This document shows positions 36,535 to 49,400 of a stretch of DNA of 64,000 nucleotides, one piece after another. Source of the stretch: Toxotes chatareus (lineage: Eukaryota; Chordata; Actinopteri; Toxotidae). The stretch spans positions 13,439,170 to 13,503,169 of the forward strand of contig CM028888.1 in the NCBI GenBank assembly GCA_016801885.1, written 5' to 3'. Each line of letters opens with the position of its first letter. The stretch's first letter is position 1. The translations under genes and the position numbers were made by a program. The notes under the pieces were generated by a model, which worked only from the letters and a program-made list of their open reading frames with translations, made no database searches and had not been told where the DNA came from.

Positions 36535-39500
36535 TCACCAGCGTTGTTGGTTGGGTCCTCGGTTGTACGGCACACGCTGACGCATCACTCTCATGTTGCG
36601 GTATTTAGACATGATACTCTGACTTTTTCTGAACACTGGCCTCTGATTTGGGAAGGGTCGTGGCACTAAGCTCTCCTTATAAAAAAAAAAAAAAAAAAAA
36701 GTTATTAAGAAAGCCATTTAACATAACATTTCCCAGAGGAAGAAATCTCCCCAAGAGGGTATGCTTACCATGAGTGGTCTTCTTACATTTCCGGACAGTT
36801 CAGGACCTGTCTTCCTTGGACTACCAGTGAACTTTGGTCTCTGTAAAAACAGAACAGTGAAAGCTGGTTATAAATCTGCCTGAAAAAACCCAGCTGACAT
36901 GCATCAATATTTGGTAGTGTGTGGTAGAGCATTGATCTTTGTGCCTCCATAGGCTGAATCCCCAGAACACTCTTACTATAGATATTTCATTCACCTGCAT
37001 CGGTGCTGGTGGTGGTCTCCTGAAAGGCCTCCCAGATCTGTGGCTGTCCTGCATCGCATTAAATGGCCTGCTAAAAATACAAGAAATATCAGGAACAGGA
37101 CACTCTCCGCACAGAGCTTACAGTTAACATATCAAAACCATAAACAAGAAGCGTGTTTCAAACTATGGGATGACTCTCAGAAACGTACCTAAACATCCTC
37201 TTATCCAAATATCCCCGTTTTCGGTCGTCAGGCGGGGATCTGGAATCATTCGTCTTTGAGAGTCGGCTGTTCGATGGACTGTCTATATCTGAACTGCGGT
37301 CTAAAAAAATTAGGGAGATAACAAATCCTGTAGCTGAAGTTTAATAAATAAATAAAATCTATCAACCTAAAGAGCAAGAAGAGCATGTAAAATGATAATA
37401 ATTGCTGTAGTTACTGTCCTTTTGTTGTTAAAATACAAAAGATTACAAAAATAATTTACTTACCTGTCTTTGACTTTGGGCTGTGATCTTTCCGAGGTGA
37501 ACCGTCCTTGGAGGAGCTCGGCCCGGGTGGCCAGTGGGACAAAACGACAAGATCACGTTTCTCTATGGGAGAAGATCTGTGGAGAGTGTCGCAGAGCCAG
37601 TGGTAAGGACATCAGCATTCCTATCCCAGCAGCATCTCACATTTGTGTCAGCGTACAAACATCTTAAATGTGTCCTGGACACATTAACAACATGTCATTC
37701 AAGATATCATAATGTAGAAAATAAAATGACTGCGAGTGAAAAATAGAAATCAACCTGTCAGCTCTGTCAGAAATGCAAATTAAACCAGTAATGAAGAGCA
37801 GTGTTTTTGCAGGCAGATAAATGATCATAAAGCCACGCATCACACATGGGTACTTACAAAAAAACCATGGAATGTCCATGCTCCTTTACTCCTATTTTTG
37901 TACCCTGAATCAATCTGAGCTCTCTTCATTTACTCAGTGATTGTTAGAGCAGGCAAATCTTGGAGAGGACTTTAAGATATCGGTCTAGATCACGTCACCA
38001 AATCTTCATCCTTCTCTCCGAAGCACAGAAGGACAATTCCCTTATTTTTACGGTCACATTGAAGATCAGAGGATTTTATCAGCGGGTCCTTCTTAGTTGT
38101 TCCTTTATCTGTTGTCTTCAATCATTTTTCATCATCCATAGGGGCTCACAACATGCACATCGGAGAGGAAATGGGAGATCTGAGTTTTTGAGAAGTCGGC
38201 AGTTTTGATGTGAATAGCTGAGCACGTCCAGGCAGGTGATGTCAGCTTCTTCTCCAAAGCTGTGCAGTGGTTTTAAGAGATGAGCCAGTGTTTGTCTGCT
38301 CTTCTAAAGGCTTTGTAGCTCCCTCAAGTGAGATTTCTATTCCTTCAGATCTACTCTCCTTATAATTTCAGGTGCTGGGCATGATTTAGGAAAATGTGGG
38401 AATTTAACAAAGACGATCATCTGATTGGTTCTGCAGTTAAAGCTATAGTGCCCTTTTTTCCTCTTCATGTCATCATTTTCAGTTACAGTGTGATAAACTG
38501 CTCAGAACTGATTGAGGACATCTTTGGTCCATCACAGCAGGCAAGTTCTTCACAGGAAGATATGTCAAGCAGCTACTGAATATTCTGCTTTCCCTCAGGA
38601 TGATGTTGCACACTATTATTACGTTTAGGTCACGTGTCAGATTAAACACAGGAACTGACCACAGTACATGCTGACCTGTGGTTCAATCCCAAATGTGTTC
38701 ACACTGATATGAAGATAACAAGGTGGCGTGGTAAGGCTGCAAAAACCAGGCTTATCTTGCTTCTGTCCCCACGTCGTATCAAGCTGGACTTTCGGCCACT
38801 TACAATCTCTCCTTTCATCTTGTTCTCACCCATTTTAAATCCATTCTCATCGGTCTTGTTTCTCCACTTGTCTCGTCCTTTTCCATAAATTTAAAATGAC
38901 ACATCAAGGCTGATTTCACTCCGGGCTTTGTTGGCATGGTTAGTATACAATGCTGGCCATCTAGTAATTCGATGGTCACTGGTTTGACTCCTGCAAAAGC
39001 TGACCTAACCATCTCTGGTCTGTTTCATCAAAAGGCTTGGAAGCTTAGGAATGCTTCTAAAGTCCTTATGACTGCAGATAAGAAGACAGCTCCAGTACTT
39101 AGGTGCTCTGTGTGAAGTGTATTACTTTGGCTCCTCTTCGTTCTGCTCAGTCTGAGCAGGAATGATGCAGCACCATCTGCAAGGCTTCACACTTCGGGTG
39201 GTGCAGAGCCATGTATTGTATTCAAATAATTGAATCCTTCGGGAATAAATTAATTCAATTTGCACACAGCAAGAACATGGTTTCCACTTCTGTGTAACAC
39301 ATGAATTGGGCATTACATGTGTACACGTAGGTATGCACCTGACAAATGCGTGACGATAAAATTCCTGAATACGGTGACTAATGTGCTGTCAGTCAAAAAA
39401 GATCAATTCTTTGAAGAAATCTTTGTCTTGGGTTTTGACTGTTTTTTATGTTGTTAAAATTCTTTTATAACCACTTTGGAAAGTTATGACAAGAGTGACT

Positions 39501-42310
39501 GGTGACTTGATGCACATAAACAATGGAGTCAGAAGCTTCAATCTCTGCATATGAGTTATGTGTCGGTTAACTTATCGAGTGCCTGTTGTCCTCTAACTCT
39601 GATGGCAGCTAGTAATGTCCAGCAACAGAAATTCCTCTTCATTGTTTGATGGCTTTCATCATCTCTGTTGTCAGCCACAATCACCATCATCCATCTTCAT
39701 TATGTTGTGACTGGATTCAAAGCCAAACAAAGAGTCCCAGTTTAGACTTTGTTTTTGAAATTCCTTGAGCAAACGTGCCACGTGACTTTCAACTTTTCAC
39801 TTGTTTTAGTTGGTGCCTTGAACATTCGCCATTCAATGCTGGACATCCATCTGATGCATTTCCTTTCCCCAAGGCCCATGTGTAGCGGACGTGTTGCCAA
39901 TCATTTAAAAATGGGGGCAGCATCTCAGTGTCAGTTTAGGTCACGTTTAGTCTTCTTTGTGTACACAGATATACTGCTTTACATTAAAATGTTGTAACTT
40001 CAGCTTTGGATTGCTTTTGTTTCCTATTGAGGATGAAGGGGTCGTAACAACACGCTGAAGAGCACTTCGTTCTTTCTTAAGACACTCACTGCTGACAAAC
40101 TGAGGAGTCCTTAAACAGCACAGACTAATTTTTCCACACCGCTCATCGGGGGCACTAAACTTTTTTTTGTCAGGTTTTAAAACAGGCTGGCTTTACTGAT
40201 ATGTTGCGTAATTTAGCACCTTCTCTTCAGCCCACTTGATAGGAAGATATTTTGAAACACAGGCAGCACGCAGACAGGGAAGCATTTCAGACCTCTGCAG
40301 CTTTTCATCAACTGAATCAGTGTTGCACATTTAGCCCATCACGACATCTCCATTTTCCACAGATGGCACCCCCTTCACATTGAGACATTCTTTCTTGACT
40401 TCCTAATCACCATCAAGCCCCTGCGAACAGTGCTAGAAGGAAAATACCGTACCTGTGTGTGTTCAAGGACCGGCGAGACTCCACCTGTTCTTTGCCTGTG
40501 TCAGAGTCTCTTGGAGACTTGTTGCCATTGCCTTCTTCCCTGGGGGGTGACTGCTGTGGTTTTGGCCTCCTTGGTTCCAGTTTTTTCAGAGGAATGGGAT
40601 TTGACTGGAAACGTTTCTTCCTCATAGCAAGAACAGAGTTGACATTCCCCCTCGAGGTGGAGTCGCCCAGGCGAGGCCTGGGTTTCACCGATGGAGGTAT
40701 TCTGAGCCGCATGAGAGACTCTGCTCTGATTTGTCTGCTCTTAACTAGGTAACCTTTATCCCTAAGAGACAATGGTTTACCACCAAATGGCCTGGGAATA
40801 CTGAGCAGCTGAGCTCTCTCTCTCCTGGGTTGTTTTGGATTGCCATGCACCAGTGCAGGGTCTGAGGAGGGCATGCTGATGTCTGATATCCTCCTTTTGC
40901 GGAGTCCTGCCACTTGCCCCTCCTGAGGACTCCTGTGGTAGGATGATGGCTGTGGTGGGCCTCCTCTCCATGAGGGGGGTCTGAAAGGGGGCAGGTGAGG
41001 GACATCTTGTGCCCTCTCTCTACTGTGCGATCTGCTGCCCTGCCTCTCCACCGGACCCCGCTGCCGCCTGGAGTCTTGATCTGATGACCACCTGCATATC
41101 CATCAAACAATAGAGAAATCATTACAATGATAGATCCATTGCCATGTTAAGTGGGAGGCGGAACTTTTAACTTTTATCTTAATGCAGCCCCTTCATAACG
41201 ACACGACAGAATGAAACAGGTAGGAGAAGTAAATTTTCAAAGAGTAATTACAGATGTAACACTCCTCTCAATGGCAGGTGAAACCACATTTACGTCAGAC
41301 CCCCATTAATCCCCTCTAATAACTATGGCTGGGGCAGAGTAGAGGTAATCATTACGACCCCTGTGACTGGGAGGACTGGGCCAGCTTCAGGCCTCCTCTT
41401 TAATAATTTTACCCAGCTGGGAATGTTGCTTCACTCCTGTACCTCTCTGGACATGGGCCTCTCCCATGCATCTCTCTGGGGCTCCTTTGTGACCCAGAGG
41501 GCCTGTGCTCTCCATTGTGTGGATGAGAGAAAGCTCCAGTCTCATTCCAGCGCTTTATGCCATGACCTGAGTGCTCATAGGGCCTTTCTCTGGGACTGTA
41601 ACTCCCACGAGGATCTCGACTCCGCTGCTCCTGGTGGGGAGAACCTGACTGCCTTTTGGGGCCCCTGAAAGACCCCTGGTAGGGTTGTGTGGAGCCTGGC
41701 CTCCTATCAGCTGGGTGGCTACGAAAATGCCTTGGGGAGGGTGACCTGGGACCTGAAGGGTGACCGTGGAAAGGTGGGCCTCTTTGACCGGGGGATCCTT
41801 GTGCAGGGCTGCGAGAGGATGACTGATGCTGGCTGTGGGGGGAGCGGTTTGGCCTAGATGGAGAAGACCTCCTCTGGCTATGGTGTGGTTCCATTTTGGG
41901 AGGGTATGATTGAAAGGAATCCTGATTCGGCGACCTCCAGTGATTGAAACGTGGCTCCCTTTGCTCTCCCATCAGTGGCACTCTCTTGACAACTGGGGGT
42001 CGTCCTCTACCTCTGGATTCTCTCCAGTTAAAAGGGGCCTTTACTGGGTAGCCTTGGGCATCTCTTCGACTTTTGGAGTTGGGATTGGGGTTATAATTCC
42101 CTTGACTCGACCCAATGCCATGACCATCTCCATATGGTCTGATAGGACACAAGAAAAACAGAGATTATGACAATTCCAAGAGGGCCACTATTGATATATA
42201 CAGCAAAAGATTTAACAAGCATGAGCGTAACACCAAAGTATATGGGTGACATAATCAAAAGATTATTACCTGGGCTTCAAGCGTGGTGGTCCAAAATGCG
42301 GTCGGACCAT
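36535..42310 (-). CDS. Uncharacterised Arg/Ser/Pro-rich protein, probably nuclear
   Basis: Eight coding exons: 42270-42310, 41443-42138, 40453-41091, 37464-37576, 37189-37300, 36995-37070, 36769-36840 and 36535-36675. All junctions are in phase and give 629 residues. A noncoding first exon ends at 43662 (donor GTGAGT) and joins just before the ATG. I do not recognise the family. Exon 2 is rich in Arg, Ser, Pro, His and Gln with SPSR/RSPS-type dipeptides. Exon 3 is basic, with KKRF and RKRR clusters that could be nuclear signals. Exon 4 contains the non-repetitive block EKRDLVVLSHWPPGP. The C-terminal 46 residues are strongly basic and end in YNRGPNQQRW. Exon count, phase and the ordered C-terminus argue for a real gene. 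It sits next to map7d2 on the same strand, the position BCLAF3 occupies in human Xp22 (from memory), but I see no convincing BCLAF3 motif. A role in RNA processing is only inferred from composition. Confidence 0.72.
36681..36700. repeat. Poly-A homopolymer beside a splice acceptor
   Basis: Twenty A residues on the plus strand form the polypyrimidine tract in front of the last exon of the Arg/Ser/Pro-rich gene on the minus strand. Confidence 0.85.
37577..40452 (-). other. Large intron 3 of the Arg/Ser/Pro-rich gene
   Basis: This 2.9 kb intron is the longest in its gene. It contains several short open frames on both strands, such as 38815-39012 (minus, 65 residues), none resembling a known family. 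I found no internal exon with matching phase. Confidence 0.5.
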
Positions 42311-45300
42311 TTTTGGAAGTCAGCAAATAATCTATAGACATAAAAGAAACCATACTGAGTTTGACCACCTTAAGCAGATATTATGCTTGTTCCCTAAAGC
42401 TAGCTCAACCTTTGGTCTGCCCTGTCAATACAGGTTAAACAAGTACCTTACAGTCTGAAATTGAGTCACTTGTTCAGATGGATCAAATCAGTTCAAAATT
42501 CAGATTTTCATTACATAATGTTACAATACTGTTGAAGAAACTAAAATTCAAATGCTTAGCAAAATATTAAACATCACATATTTTAGTGCGTAAGTTTTAA
42601 ATGTAGTGTAATAACTTAATAAACGTAAGTCAAAAGGATCAAATTCCAACGCAATGGTTCAAAGTGCATATGCCTTTAACAGTTAACTTTTAATACAGTT
42701 AAAGCCAACCCACAGCAATATGTGAACTATTTATCATAGATAAAAGGTCGTTCAGTCTTAATCTAATCAGTCATGTCTCTGACAAAAATTACAGCTGCCG
42801 TGTTTCAAATATCTCAGTGATTGATGAGAAAGCCTTTAAAGTGCTGGTTAGAGCAAACGTTCATTTCATTTTGCTGTTGTAGCAACAAACACCTAAACAG
42901 GAGTGTTTCTGTTCTCAGTATTGTGTAATTCTTACATTAAAAATCTCTACATTGCAACATATACTGGACACTGCATTTTATATCTGAATAAGCTGGTTAT
43001 CTTTTTTAAATCTATTACACTGACAATATTTAAAGAGCCGAGCTGCTTTAAGATCTACTGTAAAGAGAAATTAAATGTAAAATACAAAAACACGTTTCCA
43101 CATGCTGGCGCAGCTTTTAGGACATTTTACACTTTTAAGCAAACGAGATGGCAAAGTCACAGTTTTAACCAAACGCGGTTTACAAGGGAATAACATGTTT
43201 AGGTCGGGGTATGTTTCTCAGGGGGCCGCTGCTTCACTTTCAGCCCTGATCCTTAAATCCTGGTGAGGGATCAGCCCTGCTCGTGCCTCCATTTTTGGTA
43301 TGGGCCACTGGCAGTTGGCTGAGAAAATAACACGACTCAGCCATCATATGTTCCACTGTGCGGACACCAAATCCTTCGCTGGAGTAGTGAGCGTTTTGGT
43401 AACACACATCGCCTTAATGTTTCGACTGGGTTTATATTTAGCGATTGCAAACGTAAAGGTCGAGTCAACGCTAACAACCTTATCTTGTGGCTAAAGTTAG
43501 CTAGCCTGGGTATTTAGTTAGTTTGTAACGCCGCTCTCAGAAAATGGCATCGTGGGTCGGTTGAAACGTCTTAGTGACATATTCAAAACAAAAGAAATAA
43601 CGAAAATTCAGCTTTACCGTCCAGTAAGAGCAATTCACTAATTTAGCTTTCGACTCACCAAAGACCAGCCGTCGATGGGATGAAAGGTACGTGCGACACA
43701 GTTCAGCTGTTCTTCCTCGTCGCTCCGCTTTAGAGTAAAAAAAAAAAAAAACAACGCTTTCGCCTCTTCAACTCAGTGTTTGACAGCCAGACTGCAGAGC
43801 CACCTACTGCCCCGGAATGCGAACTACATGTGTGGGCAGACTGCCGGAAGGCCAGCGTACAGCTTGGCTTTTCTCTTCTTCACATGGAAACCACACCAGG
43901 TTAAAATTTGTGCAATTTAATACAAAAACCCAGCAATAAATACTACTTTCATCCAGTGGTGGAAGGTGTTTATTTTTTTTACTTGCCATTCAAAATTTAA
44001 GCACAAAAGTGTTAGCATTGAAATGGTAAAAGTACTCATTGTGCAGAATGGCCCATGTCATAATAATAATATACATTACATCACTGTCTTATAATTGATG
44101 CATTAATGTAGGTGTAATCTATTACACTATCTTTACAACTATACATCATTATTTATTTGTGGATTATACTTTGCATGAATAATCTGAAAATCATAATCTG
44201 AAAAGTAACCAAGACTGTAACATAAATGTAGCAGGGTAAAAAGTACAATATTTGCCTCCAGAATGCAGCGGAGCAAAAGTATAAAGTAGTTTTTAACATT
44301 TATTATGGAGGCGTATTTATGTGTCAAAGCCTATGTTGTGTTATTTAAATGGAAAGTTATTGTTGCTACTGTTAATTTTCTAGGTGTTTCTCTGCACAAA
44401 GGAACTCACAAGGCAAACAAAACAGGTAATTAAAGACAACTGATTAACACCCAGAAAGTTTATGTCCATCCTGTTTACTCCTGTTCTCTCTGACGGTCCA
44501 GTCAATATGACTGACTTGTACCCCTGTTATCTGCTTAGTAAACACACACTAACAAACAAACAAACACAGAATTCTCAGTTTTTTACATTTTATTGTTTCA
44601 GGTAACATTACTATTAATGACCATGCTAATCATGCACAATGTCTACAGAAATTACATAACTTAAATAGTTAAACTAGCTATGAGAGACAGTTTTGAAATA
44701 TGGGTATGAGCAGACTTGCATACTTTCTGAAGTGGTCATTTCTTTGTACTAATTTCCTTAGGATCAGTTACCTTTGCAAAGAAAAAAGAAACACATTTTC
44801 AATCAATGTGGAACAGCTGTTTGAATTTGCAAAATATACAGCAAATCCTAATATTCAAATACTCTATGGTACCATAAGGCCTTATCAGGCTATGCATTTT
44901 CTGAGAAACACAAATCTAAATGTCCCTTTTATAAAGTGACAATATAATATGTACAAGCTGTTGGCATAATTGTTTGCAGCATGGCGGAAATGATACTGTT
45001 TCAAACCAAGGTTCAAGTATTACAGGTCGCATACAACAAGCTCAGTGGCCAAACAGAAAGGATAAACATACACAGTCAGAAATAAAAGTAACTGATCAGT
45101 CCCTCATAAGGCATCTCTACTGAAATTACATTTAAACATGATACAGTTAATGGAAATCTGCGATTGATAGTAATTTTATGAATTGCCCAACAAGTTAAAG
45201 GAGACGACCACAGAACACAACATGATGGACAGAGAAAAACTTTAACAGCACACAGTGTCTTTGTAGCTACAGGGTACACTTAGAAGTTGTTTGTTAAGCA

Positions 45301-46493
45301 AACATCTCTGCCCCAGTGCATTTCAGTCCTACAAATGAAAAGCCAGATATCTATTGATTGGAATCTATTTATATCTGATAGATTAATGTATCCATTAGCA
45401 CTTTTCCTCAGAAACCCTTCACATAGCAAGGCACACCCACAGAAAACCGTTCAAATGACATGAAATTGCTGAGCTGTCAGTATTTTCATCACTAACACTA
45501 CACTGAATCAATGGAATAATTAATGAAAAGGGCGTCTTGCCAGTGAAATTAACTTTTATGAATGCAGTTATTATATATTTGCTTTCAAGTCCAAGTTAGT
45601 GATTCACTCTAGTCTGCAGCAAACATGTAGTAAAGTACCATCACTTGTGCTGATGCTACGATTTTCTTAATGTGCAATAACATTCAAGTCGACAGCTTTG
45701 GACTCATCTTTCTCAGTCACGTGCAATTAGAAAGTCCCAGTTAAAGATAAAAAGGAGTAAAGGGAGTCACCTCATTGCCAAGAGAAGAAAATGTTAATTA
45801 ACAATCTTGTGATCAGACCTCGCTTTGAATGATAAATCAAATATCAGTACATGCATGAATAGCATTACCTGGAAACTGAATTTTTGAAGTGTTACAAATT
45901 AGGCCGTCATGAAAATTAGATGGTCATGCCTTTCCCAGCAACACACTGAAACAGATTTAAAGACTTAAGAGGGCATGTGGGAAGGCAGAGGTACAAATAC
46001 AGTCATCAAATCTTTGAGCAGGCTTTATTACTCCAGCAATGGGACTGAACTGGGAAAATTAAAGGCTCTTACCAAGCTACTGTTAGTTAGCAATAGTGTT
46101 TTTTTTCTAAATGTCTTTAATCAAAACCCTGATTTTTTTTCCCTTCACACATCCAGACACACTTTCTCTCCCTGACTCTATTTCACATGCTCATCCTGCA
46201 CACACTTGTCCTTGTAACAAGAACTGGAGATTAAACAAAATCTTAATAATAATAGCAATTTCCATGATTAAATGCTATGTGATTAGAATATAGGAGATGT
46301 TTTGTTCATATTGCAAGTCGTGGGTTACAGTTCTTTTTTTTTTTAAGTCAATTTCTATGGCTCTATTTCCATAAATATAGTGACACAGGGGCACATACTC
46401 AAAATGTGACACCCCATAAGTGTTTGCGTGTGTGGGGGGAAGGAAGAGAGAGAGAGAAGGCAAGCGAGAGAGAAAGAGAAAGAGGTTAATGGA
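42311..46493. other. 5' region of the Arg/Ser/Pro-rich gene and 3' UTR of map7d2
   Basis: The 5' intron and noncoding first exon (ending at 43662, beginning near 43735) of the Arg/Ser/Pro-rich gene lie on the left. A degenerate repeat occupies 43954-44330. A minus-strand AATAAA at 44588-44593 probably ends the map7d2 transcript, giving a 3' UTR of about 1.9 kb. Confidence 0.45.
43954..44330 (-). repeat. Second copy of the teleost interspersed repeat, reverse orientation
   Basis: It begins with CAGTGGTGGAAG and contains AGTACTCATTGTGCAGAATGG, GATGCATTAATGTAG, AATCTGAAAAGTAAC, AAATGTAGCAGGGTAAAAAG and ATAAAGTAG. These are reverse-complement words of the family seen at 18283-18825. It lies just upstream of the noncoding first exon of the Arg/Ser/Pro-rich gene. 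Confidence 0.65.
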
Positions 46494-49400
46494 CTACTGG
46501 ATGCTAAGTTTATTCGAAGATGAAGGTGACATGCCAATGACCTTTGAGTCTGACATGGGACTGACAACACCCCCAATGAGGTTCTTGTTGCAGTCACCTA
46601 TGTTGCCGTCTGAGGACAGTTTGGGGTAGGTGACACTGCCCGTCAGATCCATCAGATCTTCCAGAGCGCGGGTGTTACTCATGCCACTGTGCTGGATTTC
46701 ATTGACTGGTGAAAACTCTGGGATTGATATCAGTTCTTCCTTCGAAGCTGGGCTGAAATATACCAATGAAAACAGCAATTACTTGTGATATCCAGGTCCT
46801 TTCATTTGGCACGTAAAATCACTGGTGGTAAAACTATGTCATCATCAGATTAACTTTTCTTTGTCCGGATCTTAACAATAAAGAGTTACCTGATGACTCA
46901 CCTGACCTCCATGGACTGCACCTCATCACATGACCCTGTCCCCTTAACATCTAGTGGCTCCAGTTTGATGACAGGCGGTGATGGGTGTCTCACCGGCAGG
47001 GGTGTCACTGAAGGTCTAATAACCTCCATCTGAGACCCTCCTTTGGCCTTTCCCTCAGCTGTTGACACATGCGGGCCTTGTTGTTTGCTTCCCTCAGCAG
47101 TTGGACGGCTACTCATCAAGGCACTTTCTTTCCCCTTCACCGCTCCATTCATCATACCACCCTCCTTTTGGTTGACTTTGGTATCTGCTTTCAGCTTTGT
47201 TGGCTCTTTATTTATTTGGTCTGCGGCTTTAACATTTGCTCTGTGCTGCTTGTTTACATTAATTTCCTCCTCTTTTCCCTGCTGCTTGAGAACACAGGCT
47301 TTGCTTTCTTTGTTAAGTTGGCTGCCATGCTCTTCACTGGTTTGTTTGTTGTCCGGTCTCTGGTCAGGAACACTGTGCGTTGGTGTTACTTGGTGAGTGT
47401 TGTTTTTAACTTGTACAATCTTCTGACTGCTCATCTGTGCTGCTACTGCTGCTTCTTTCTTTACCAGAGCAGAGTCCTTTGTGTTGACCTGGACCGTGAC
47501 CTGCTTCTTAACCTGAAACTCAACATTTTTGGATGCTTGCTCTTTCACCTGAGCATTAGTTTGAACAGTCTTTACATCCCCTGTGGAGAGTAAAAACAAA
47601 ATCACAGTGGGCTTCACTTTATGTGGACTGTCCAGTTAACATGAACTGAATTTCAGAAGAAAAGAAACTATTAATTTGCCCAAAACAAAGACTCAGCTTT
47701 AGCCTGCTCCTGCTGACAGTGGCAGCAGATGTCACACATTACTACTATTACTGGACAAACTGATACTAAATATTGACACTGACTCAACTGTAAAACTCAA
47801 ATTTGCATATTAGTAGTAGCATATTAACACAGGACAATTCAAATAAAGTGTTCGTGCACACTCTACAGAGCAATCCCATAGAGAGAGCACTGAATAATTA
47901 TTCCAAGGGCATTTTCAAGAGCAGCTAATTTTACAGCCAGCTCCCATGGTACTGCTCTACAGTAAGAGGTGCCCTATCAGCACCAAGAGTATAGTCCTCT
48001 GCTGCTGCTCCATATTCCAGAAAATATTGCACCAGCTCCAACAAATGGTTTTTAATGCACAGCCCAAATATAACAATGCTCAGTTTTGCTTGGTCAGAAT
48101 AAGATGATGTAGACAAGGATCACTGCTGTCCATTCTTCTGAGAAGCCAAAGCCAAAGCATCTGAATTATTACATAACAAGACAATAACAAGAATGCCGGG
48201 AAAATAGTGGCTTCTGCCTCCCACTGGGATATCATACAAGCCAACCCATTAAAAATGTAGGTTTCTGCTGCGCATGCTCAAAATAAGCTAATAAATGAAT
48301 CAGATCAAAAACCACACATGCCCTGTTTGCATTTTTACAGCTGCAAGGCGTAAGGCGAGGGGTGGAGCGAGCACTAACAGCAAGCAAACTGAAGTATTTG
48401 CAGGGTGACTGAACAACGTACTAACCTGGTGGTGAGACGGACTTCGTCTCCACCTGTTCTTCCTTCTGATTCGATGCAGAACAGAGATGATCAAGTCAAG
48501 GTTTGTGGTAATCAGGACACAAAACCAAAGTATCACCAACCATAGAATTTAATGAAAAATAATAACAACAGAAAGTTTTAATAAATTAAAGCTGAAAAAA
48601 AAGTCTTGGTCACATAATCAGCAGGTGCTTAAAGGCAGCAGGTCTACTGTATGAGAACAGAAGGTGTCTCTTACAGTACCTTCAAGTCAGCTTCACCCTT
48701 CCTAGTTCTCTTCATGATCTCCTCAATTCTCTGCAAAAATATATCAACACTTAATCACTGTGTGAACTTTCCAGAATTCCAGATTTTAAAATATGTCAAG
48801 TGCAACATGGAGTCAGCATGCAGTGAGTGTTTGAACTGTCAATTCTGAAGGTTTTTTATTTTTCTGTTTAAAATAACCTTTTTTCTTAGTTGTCTCTCCT
48901 CCTCTTCTTGAGCCTGGACTTTGGCTTTTTCTCTCTGTTGAGATCAAAATGAAATCTATTTGTAACCAGAGACTGTAAGACAAGATGTTTCATTTAAAGA
49001 ATCAGCAAAAATATAAATCCAATACATTCAGCATTAGGGCAAAAACCCACTTGGCCTCTCACCTCTTTGTCCATCTGGGTCTGTAGCTCCCTCTCCTGCT
49101 CCTCCTTCTTTTGTTTGTCCTCTTTTTGTTTCAGCCTTTGAAGATCTTCCTCATTTTTCCCCTTTTCCTTTGTTTGCTGAGCCTTCACCTCTTGCCGTCG
49201 CTGCTCCTGTGCAAGTTGCTTCCTTAGCTTCTCTTCCTTTAGTCTGATTGGCAGGTACATGCACTTGTTATGCATATTTAAACACACAAATCTCCCATTC
49301 TATTTAATGCTGTCTTTAATTCAGGATTTACTCAATGAACTCACCTTTCTTCTTCCTCTTGTTCCCTTTTTTTCTCTTCTAGTTCCTTCTCAGCTCGAGC

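Noticed and set aside
38815..39012. 65-residue minus-strand open frame (MVRSAFAGVKPVTIELL...)
   Set aside because: It lies inside intron 3 of the Arg/Ser/Pro-rich gene. It looks protein-like in composition but has no family match and no evident splice sites in phase.
47069..47593. 174-residue hydrophobic open frame on the plus strand
   Set aside because: Antisense of map7d2 exon 17; its apparent membrane segments come from reversing Lys/Gln-rich codons.
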